Both the position numbers and the translations under genes were made by a program. Of a stretch of 18,144 nt of DNA, positions 13,748-18,144 are shown in pieces (positions within the stretch are counted from its first letter, which is position 1; each line of letters starts with the position of its first letter). The notes under the pieces were generated by a model. The model was not told the DNA's origin. It saw only the letters and a list, made by a program, of their open reading frames with translations, and did no database searches. This DNA comes from Methylococcaceae bacterium NSP1-2 (GTDB lineage: Bacteria; Pseudomonadota; Gammaproteobacteria; Methylococcales; Methylomonadaceae). The stretch spans positions 1 to 18,144 of the forward strand of contig NQJH01000003.1 in the NCBI GenBank assembly GCA_002256685.1, in the 5' to 3' direction.

Positions 13748-16087
13748 TTACCAATAATATTTTTGCTGCTTTGCCCAAATCGTGTCCTTATAAACGGTTT
13801 TAAGCAAGCGAAACCAAGCCGCCCGTTGTTTTATAGGGATGTCTTCAATACCGCAATGGTTGTAGCCAGTGGTGGCAAAACAAGTTAATGCACTGTGTAG
13901 CGCGTAGGCTTTGGCATCGCCTTTGTTGCCTTGCTGGTCTATCACTTCTCGATATAAATCCATGCCAGAATAGGCTTTACCTTTAAAGCCATCACCGCCT
14001 TTTTTTAGTCCAGTTTGACCATCAGGATAATAAGATTTCAATGTGTAACTGCTTAAAGCCGTGTCTTCCCCGCTAGGATATGCAGAAGAAGGTGAACCAA
14101 GTTGTGCTATCAAATCACCGTAACAATTCAATAGTGTTGGCGATGTTGGGGTTTTTAACAAGCCGCCCATTAATGCTAATAAGTTTGGACAAGTATTTTC
14201 TGAGTAGTATTTAAACTGACTACCAACATAGTATTGCGAACCTTCAAATTGAGTATCTGGATAGCGTTTTGCAATGCGCAAGAATTCTGCGTATTGACGA
14301 TGAGTTAATAAATTCGTTAATAAAGTACGGTAAGCAAGCGTTCTGGTTGCGGGGTTTAGCTGCTGATTGACCAGTATGGTTTCCAATAGAGCTGGCGAAG
14401 CGAATTCGATAAAAAAATCATGAATTTTTTGATTTTTAGTTGGTGAATTCGCCGCATAGATATTATTCAACTGGTCTTCCTGCCGCCATGTCATCGCTAA
14501 CAGCCATTGCAATTGAATTTGCTGTCCCGATTTTGGGCTACGCGGAAAAAGTTCTAGCCACAGCTTTTCCGTTTTATCCCATTGCCCTAACGCGCCTAGA
14601 GACAAGCCGCGTAAAACCTGTGTGCTAAATTCTGTGTTGGAGAGTGCTGTTTCTGTCATTGGCTGATTGGTGAGCTGAATAACAGTGGCAAAATCGCGCT
14701 CACTATAAAAACGGTAAGCCAATGCTAAGTAATCATGCAGTGCGGCTAAACCCGCTTGAGTATAGCCATCTTTATGGGCTTGCAGGGCAACGGCTAAGTA
14801 AGATTCAACAGGCTTAGCGGTACTGATGTGATTAGGGTCTGGACGCATTGCAACAAACGCTCCCACCGTAGCAAGTATTGGGCTGTTCCACGCCGCCGCT
14901 TCATCCAGATGATTGAGAGCGTACTTAGTTTCCAATTCATCCACAAATCTCAAAAGTTCTTCGGCAGCGGGTGCTTGTTGTTGAAAGCTAAGCAATTGAT
15001 TGTTGTAGGTTAGGGTTAAATCGGCATAATTATTATCCAGCCAGTAAATTTTACGAAACAGCCCCCGCGCTGATTGTGCGTAAAGACCTTGCGGATAGGC
15101 GGCTAGATAGGTTTTAAATTGATCTCTGGCTTGGGCTAACAACTGACTGTCAGGTTTAGAATTTTCTGAATATAACTGGAAATTTTTTTGCGCTTGGTTG
15201 AGATAAACGCGCCCTAGCATATAGATAGCGGTTTCTTTAACCCACGCTTGTGAGCTGGTGGATAATACTTTGAAACTGACGACAGGCGGCGCGTTGACTA
15301 TTGGCGGTGGATTGCCGAAAAGCGTAGTCCACCAGTCTTGAATGCTACGAATGACTTGCTGAAACCAAGACTTTGGCTCTGGTGTTGGTTCAATGTCTTT
15401 CGTTAACGCATCGAATTTGCCTGCATAAAAATACGCGGCGGCGTGTAGATAGTCGGCGTAGGGTTTGGCAGCTTCTGAACTAACGGCTAGCACCGGCAAT
15501 GAATCGGCGGCTTTTTCACAAAAACTCAGTAATCGCAGTCTTTCTTGCGCGAGTAGTTGCTTATCTGACGCGGAAATATCTTTAGCCGCGTGCAGTAAAC
15601 GCCAGAACGGCAATATTGCTTGATAATTATTGGATATACAACGTCCTTCTGGTTCAGCTTGGGATACAGCAGTCGCTTGGCTCACTCCCAAACTTAATGC
15701 TAGTTCAGTGAATTCGGGTGGAATGTCATTTTCTTGCGTATTTGCTGGAATATCGGCAAAGGCGTGATAAGAAAAAGGGATGTCTTCAACTTTATAATGC
15801 AATACCTGACTGTCTTCCAATATCAGTGCCAAGTTGGTACGGCTATCATTCAATGGTCGAATAAAATACGCGCTTGGCAGTTCCTCGCACCAATCGCCAC
15901 AACCTGGATCACTACAGGCGTGGACAGGGGTGGAGATTAACCACAATACGGTGGTCATTAAAGCCGTAGGAAAACCGTGTAGATTGGATTGCCGTCTTTT
16001 TGGTAACTCACTATTCTCTGGTATTTGTTGGCTTGCGAAAGAGCCGCAACTCAATCTACGCGGCTTCACATAAAAACGTTGTTTCAT
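13748..16087 (-). CDS. Large secreted helical-repeat (TPR-like) protein of unknown function
   Basis: A 779-residue protein I do not recognise. The start at 16087 has AAGGAG 9 nt upstream. A long basic N-region is followed by a hydrophobic stretch (GFPTALMTTVLWLISTPVHA) and a likely cleavage before Cys58; the mature N-terminus is Cys-rich (ACSDPGCGDWCEELP). Most of the rest is predicted helical with TPR-like periodicity, for example FKTYLAAYPQGLYAQSARG (as in YbgF/BamD-type repeats) and LRGLSLGALGQWDKTEKLW. Residues about 265-275 include a Pro-rich piece (GNPPPIVNAPPVV). A periplasmic or surface scaffold is plausible. It is followed after 16 nt by the DUF3142-like gene, and the two probably work together. 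Confidence 0.75.
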   Translation of the reverse strand: MKQRFYVKPRRLSCGSFASQQIPENSELPKRRQSNLHGFPTALMTTVLWLISTPVHACSDPGCGDWCEELPSAYFIRPLNDSRTNLALILEDSQVLHYKVEDIPFSYHAFADIPANTQENDIPPEFTELALSLGVSQATAVSQAEPEGRCISNNYQAILPFWRLLHAAKDISASDKQLLAQERLRLLSFCEKAADSLPVLAVSSEAAKPYADYLHAAAYFYAGKFDALTKDIEPTPEPKSWFQQVIRSIQDWWTTLFGNPPPIVNAPPVVSFKVLSTSSQAWVKETAIYMLGRVYLNQAQKNFQLYSENSKPDSQLLAQARDQFKTYLAAYPQGLYAQSARGLFRKIYWLDNNYADLTLTYNNQLLSFQQQAPAAEELLRFVDELETKYALNHLDEAAAWNSPILATVGAFVAMRPDPNHISTAKPVESYLAVALQAHKDGYTQAGLAALHDYLALAYRFYSERDFATVIQLTNQPMTETALSNTEFSTQVLRGLSLGALGQWDKTEKLWLELFPRSPKSGQQIQLQWLLAMTWRQEDQLNNIYAANSPTKNQKIHDFFIEFASPALLETILVNQQLNPATRTLAYRTLLTNLLTHRQYAEFLRIAKRYPDTQFEGSQYYVGSQFKYYSENTCPNLLALMGGLLKTPTSPTLLNCYGDLIAQLGSPSSAYPSGEDTALSSYTLKSYYPDGQTGLKKGGDGFKGKAYSGMDLYREVIDQQGNKGDAKAYALHSALTCFATTGYNHCGIEDIPIKQRAAWFRLLKTVYKDTIWAKQQKYYW

Positions 16088-16457
16088 GACAGGTAACTCC
16101 TTGTGGTTGCGGATGGATTTACTTTACTTGATAGTTATGCAGATACGATGTTGAAAATATGAATTTTACAGTTGAAATATGCAGATTTAGTGCAGGGAAA
16201 CTTAGATTACCCATTTGTAGATTGGGTGGAGGTGCGAAACCTAATATTTACGTTTAGCCATGTAAACCTGTTTGAGCGAAAGCGAAAACGGGCGTTTCCG
16301 ACAAACTGCTAGATAATATTCACGAAAAGTGAATAGGATGCTGGGTTTGAGCGGTATCAGGAAATAGGCAGAGATTTTTTATGAGGATAAGGTATTGCGG
16401 CGAATCTATAGCCAGACTGGCTATTTTTCGTGTATTTCGTGGAAAAAATAAAAAGTA
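16088..16457. other. Intergenic region between the helical-repeat protein gene and 6S RNA
   Basis: No gene is seen in these 370 bp. They hold a degenerate copy of a common intergenic motif (16217-16246), a perfect hairpin TATTCAC-GAAAA-GTGAATA (16317-16335), and a stem ATAGCC/GGCTAT (16408-16424) followed by TTTTT on the plus strand. The 5-formyltetrahydrofolate cyclo-ligase gene often found after 6S RNA is absent. The promoter of the helical-repeat gene must lie here but was not identified. Confidence 0.6.
16408..16430 (+). terminator. Small hairpin with T-run, candidate terminator
   Basis: ATAGCC (16408-16413) and GGCTAT (16419-16424) form a 6-bp stem with a 5-nt loop, followed by TTTTTCG on the plus strand. 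No plus-strand gene precedes it, so the role is doubtful; it may simply protect against antisense transcripts of 6S RNA. Confidence 0.3.
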
Positions 16458-16632
16458 TGACCCGCCTGCGCCGTTATGTGCTTTCGTCCTTGAACCGAAG
16501 GTTCAAGTGGGAACGCTTGCTGTTAATCGGGTTTCCCAAATGAATGGGCATACACGCCATAACAGCTATTCGTTCCCGGGGTTAATACAGGTTCAGGAAA
16601 CACCCAGCACACCCTCGAACGCGGCAGGAAAT
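16458..16632 (-). ncRNA. ssrS: 6S RNA
   Basis: 6S RNA binds sigma-70 RNA polymerase and mimics an open promoter, lowering transcription in stationary phase. The region is about 175 nt and lies directly downstream of zapA on the same strand, the usual gammaproteobacterial position. The minus strand contains the hallmark hairpin CTTGAACC-TTC-GGTTCAAG (16489-16507) followed by GCGCAGG, close to the E. coli 3' half. The ends pair: 5' CCTGCCGCGTT with 3' AACGGCGCAGG, 9 of 11 positions. TATACC at 16636-16641 serves as a plausible -10 for a start near 16630, and TTTTTATTTTTT follows the 3' end. Exact ends are estimated. The overlapping plus-strand open frame (16381-16647) is not a gene. Confidence 0.85.
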
Positions 16633-16652
16633 ACCGGTATAGTGTAACGTGT

Positions 16653-16955
16653 TTAGGATTTTTTTTCTAAAACGTTTTCTATTTTTTGATTCATTCTTGC
16701 TAGGCATTCATTTAAATTTCGATTTAATAAGGCATTTTGGGTTTTCATTAACTGTAATTCATGTGCCAAATTAAGGGCAGCCATTACCGCAATGCGGTCA
16801 GAACCACTGACTTTACCCGCATCACGCATTTTACGCATTTGGGCATCGAGTTGTTGAGCTGAACGCATTAAATCGTCTTGCTCATCAAGCTCACACATAA
16901 TTTTGTATTCTTTGCCCATGATGGTAAGCGATACGGGCTGGGGTTTTTGACTCAT
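16653..16955 (-). CDS. zapA: Cell division protein ZapA
   Basis: A 100-residue cytoplasmic protein that bundles FtsZ filaments at the division ring. The N-terminal ZapA domain is clear (VSLTIMGKEYKIMCELDEQD, then LMRSAQQLDAQMRKMRD), followed by SDRIAVMAALNLAHELQLM and a C-terminal coiled coil (about 55-98). Length is normal. It overlaps the upstream zapB-like gene by ATGA, so the two are translationally coupled, and 6S RNA follows 20 nt downstream. This order is conserved across Gammaproteobacteria. Confidence 0.95.
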   Translation of the reverse strand: MSQKPQPVSLTIMGKEYKIMCELDEQDDLMRSAQQLDAQMRKMRDAGKVSGSDRIAVMAALNLAHELQLMKTQNALLNRNLNECLARMNQKIENVLEKKS

Positions 16956-17173
16956 GAGCCTTGCTCCATTTCTTTTAGACGAGTAATCATTGCTTCAACA
17001 CGGGTTCTGGCGAGCGTGGTTTTTTCGAGTAATTTGGCTTTTTCCATCACCAGCACTTCTTGTTTGCTTTTCAGTGAATTATTTTCATTTTTTACTGATT
17101 GGTATTGCGCGATGAGCTGATCCAGCTTATCTTCTAGGTCTTTTAATTCTAAAGATTGGTGTGTTTGTGTCAT
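16952..17173 (-). CDS. ZapB-like small coiled-coil protein (TIGR02449 type)
   Basis: A 73-residue protein made almost wholly of heptad-rich helix (LELKDLEDKLDQLIAQYQSV, then LKSKQEVLVMEKAKLLEKT). It fits the small coiled-coil family often found ahead of zapA in Gammaproteobacteria, related in form to the FtsZ-ring factor ZapB. The stop overlaps the zapA start (ATGA). No strong ribosome site precedes its ATG at 17173. Its likely role is cell division; this rests mainly on context and composition. Confidence 0.8.
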   Translation of the reverse strand: MTQTHQSLELKDLEDKLDQLIAQYQSVKNENNSLKSKQEVLVMEKAKLLEKTTLARTRVEAMITRLKEMEQGS

Positions 17174-17258
17174 AGTGATGGTTGAATTACGGTAGGTGTA
17201 GCAGCTAATATTTTTAATAAGGTTTGCATAGGTAGTGCATTTTAATATGATTCATGAT

Positions 17259-17271
17259 TTGTGTTACACAA
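17259..17271. promoter_or_regulatory. Palindrome in the zapB-like/ygfB divergent region
   Basis: TTGTGTTACACAA is a perfect odd palindrome roughly midway between two divergent starts. TCATGATT occurs on both sides (17252 and 17291). It may be a regulator site, but no known box is matched. Confidence 0.25.
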
Positions 17272-17352
17272 TCAAATTTAACAATTTTTATCATGATTAA
17301 AAATCAATGGTAGCATAAGCACTATTTTTAGTTTAGCGATAGTGACATTATT

Positions 17353-17871
17353 ATGGTCTACCCGATAATTAACGCAATACTTGTAAAAAATGAAGCTGAT
17401 TTTTGTGCCGCTGAAGCACACGGCATCGCAACAGGCATGTTATGTGCCAATGAAAAAACCGACAGTGATTATTGGCTAAGCGAATTACTGCATAATGCCC
17501 CTGCTATCGTAGACGAACAGCGACAATTGCTCATTAGATTATTTGAGGAAACGCGGCGATTATTGATGGGCGATCAATTTGAGTTTGATTTATTTTTGCC
17601 CGACGAAAACACACCGTTAATCGAGAAAATTAACGCATTAAAAAGTTGGTGTCAGGGATTTTTATTTGGCGTAGGCTCTGCTGTCGCTCAGTTGAACTGT
17701 TCAAGAGATGCCCATGACATACTAAAAGACATTACTGAATTTACCAAGTTGGACACCGAAAACGAAGACGAAAATGAAGAGGATGAAATCGCGCTGATGG
17801 AACTAACGGAATATTTACGCACTGCCGTGTTGTTGCTACGCGATGAGTTAAGTCATAACACTGACCATTAA
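17353..17871 (+). CDS. ygfB: YgfB/UPF0149 family protein
   Basis: A 172-residue cytoplasmic, all-helical protein of the YecA/YgfB (UPF0149) family. Landmarks are AAEAHGIATGMLCAN near the N-terminus, the FDLFLPDE segment, and LKSWCQGFLFGVG. An acidic linker (TENEDENEEDE) precedes the last helices. The biochemical role is poorly known; in Pseudomonas YgfB relatives affect beta-lactam tolerance. It is divergent from the zapA group and sits 13 nt before pepP, as in E. coli. The chosen ATG has no strong ribosome site, but the N-terminus fits the family. Confidence 0.93.
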   Translation: MVYPIINAILVKNEADFCAAEAHGIATGMLCANEKTDSDYWLSELLHNAPAIVDEQRQLLIRLFEETRRLLMGDQFEFDLFLPDENTPLIEKINALKSWCQGFLFGVGSAVAQLNCSRDAHDILKDITEFTKLDTENEDENEEDEIALMELTEYLRTAVLLLRDELSHNTDH

Positions 17872-17884
17872 GACGAGCAACAAC

Positions 17885-18144
17885 ATGAAACAAAGTGAAT
17901 TCAAAAAACGCCGCAAACAACTCATGCAGCGCATCGGCAAAGGCAATATTGCCCTAATAGGCAGTGCGTCAACCCATGCGCGTAACCGTGATGTCAATTA
18001 CCCCTTTCGCCAAGACAGCGATTTTTATTATCTGACTGGCTTTAACGAACCCGATTCCTTAGCGGTCTTTATTCCTGAGCGCGAACAAGGCGAATATATT
18101 TTATTCTGCCGTGAATTTGATGAAAAGAAAGCCCTATGGGAAGG
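17885..18144 (+). CDS. pepP: Xaa-Pro aminopeptidase PepP, N-terminal part (3' end outside window)
   Basis: The first 86 codons of aminopeptidase P, which removes the N-terminal residue before proline. Only the N-terminal creatinase-like domain is visible: MKQSEFKKRRKQLMQRIG, then VNYPFRQDSDFYYLTGFNEP, IPEREQGEYILF and CREFDEKKALWEG, all typical. The metal-binding domain lies outside the window. It starts 13 nt after ygfB and is expected to be followed by ubiH-type ubiquinone genes. Confidence 0.95.
   Translation, partial: MKQSEFKKRRKQLMQRIGKGNIALIGSASTHARNRDVNYPFRQDSDFYYLTGFNEPDSLAVFIPEREQGEYILFCREFDEKKALWE

Noticed and set aside
16381..16647. Plus-strand open frame of 88 codons
   Set aside because: It overlaps 6S RNA on the opposite strand, shows no ribosome site and has no protein-like domain.
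1..18144. Encapsulin shell gene, CRISPR array, tRNA, transposase or toxin-antitoxin pair
   Set aside because: None was found on either strand after reading all open frames and intergenic gaps.

Overview
The window comes from a gammaproteobacterium with moderately low GC. The right end carries the block zapB-like/zapA/6S RNA divergent from ygfB-pepP, which is conserved in Gammaproteobacteria, and the other genes (GlnK-Amt, clade-3 catalase, SulP, CdsA/PlsC relatives) fit that class. Tandem copper-storage (Csp) genes hint at a methanotroph or sulfur-oxidiser relative, but the sequence does not settle the order. No tRNA, rRNA, CRISPR array, transposase or phage gene was seen.

Left part (1-3006, minus strand): the start of an ammonium transporter gene (amt, cut by the window edge) behind glnK, with a good sigma-54 promoter and NtrC-like enhancer sites upstream. 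Then comes a membrane-bound diguanylate cyclase with an inhibitory RxxD site.

Centre-left (3113-7736, all minus strand): a co-directional stress and metal block. In transcription order it holds two Cys-rich four-helix copper-storage proteins (12 and 16 Cys), a secreted BON-domain protein, a glycine-zipper membrane protein, an encapsulated-ferritin-type (EncFtn) ferroxidase with no shell gene and no visible targeting tail, a cofactor-free haloperoxidase-type alpha/beta hydrolase and a haem catalase. Together they suggest sequestration of copper and iron coupled to peroxide removal. A branched inverted-repeat structure precedes the EncFtn gene.

Centre (8158-12683): a SulP anion transporter fused to STAS and cyclic-nucleotide-binding domains (minus), divergent from a tight three-gene phospholipid operon (plus): a CDP-alcohol phosphatidyltransferase with Asn at two motif Asp positions, a CdsA-like cytidylyltransferase and a PlsC-like acyltransferase.

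Right-centre (12958-16087, minus): a two-gene unit encoding a large secreted helical-repeat protein and a secreted DUF3142-like protein, both of unknown function.

Right end (16458-18144): 6S RNA, zapA and a zapB-like gene on the minus strand, and ygfB and the start of pepP on the plus strand.

Between genes lie two copies of a nested-palindrome repeat (8048-8136 and 12792-12871), a very stable hairpin (12742-12779) and a short gene remnant touching the first repeat copy.
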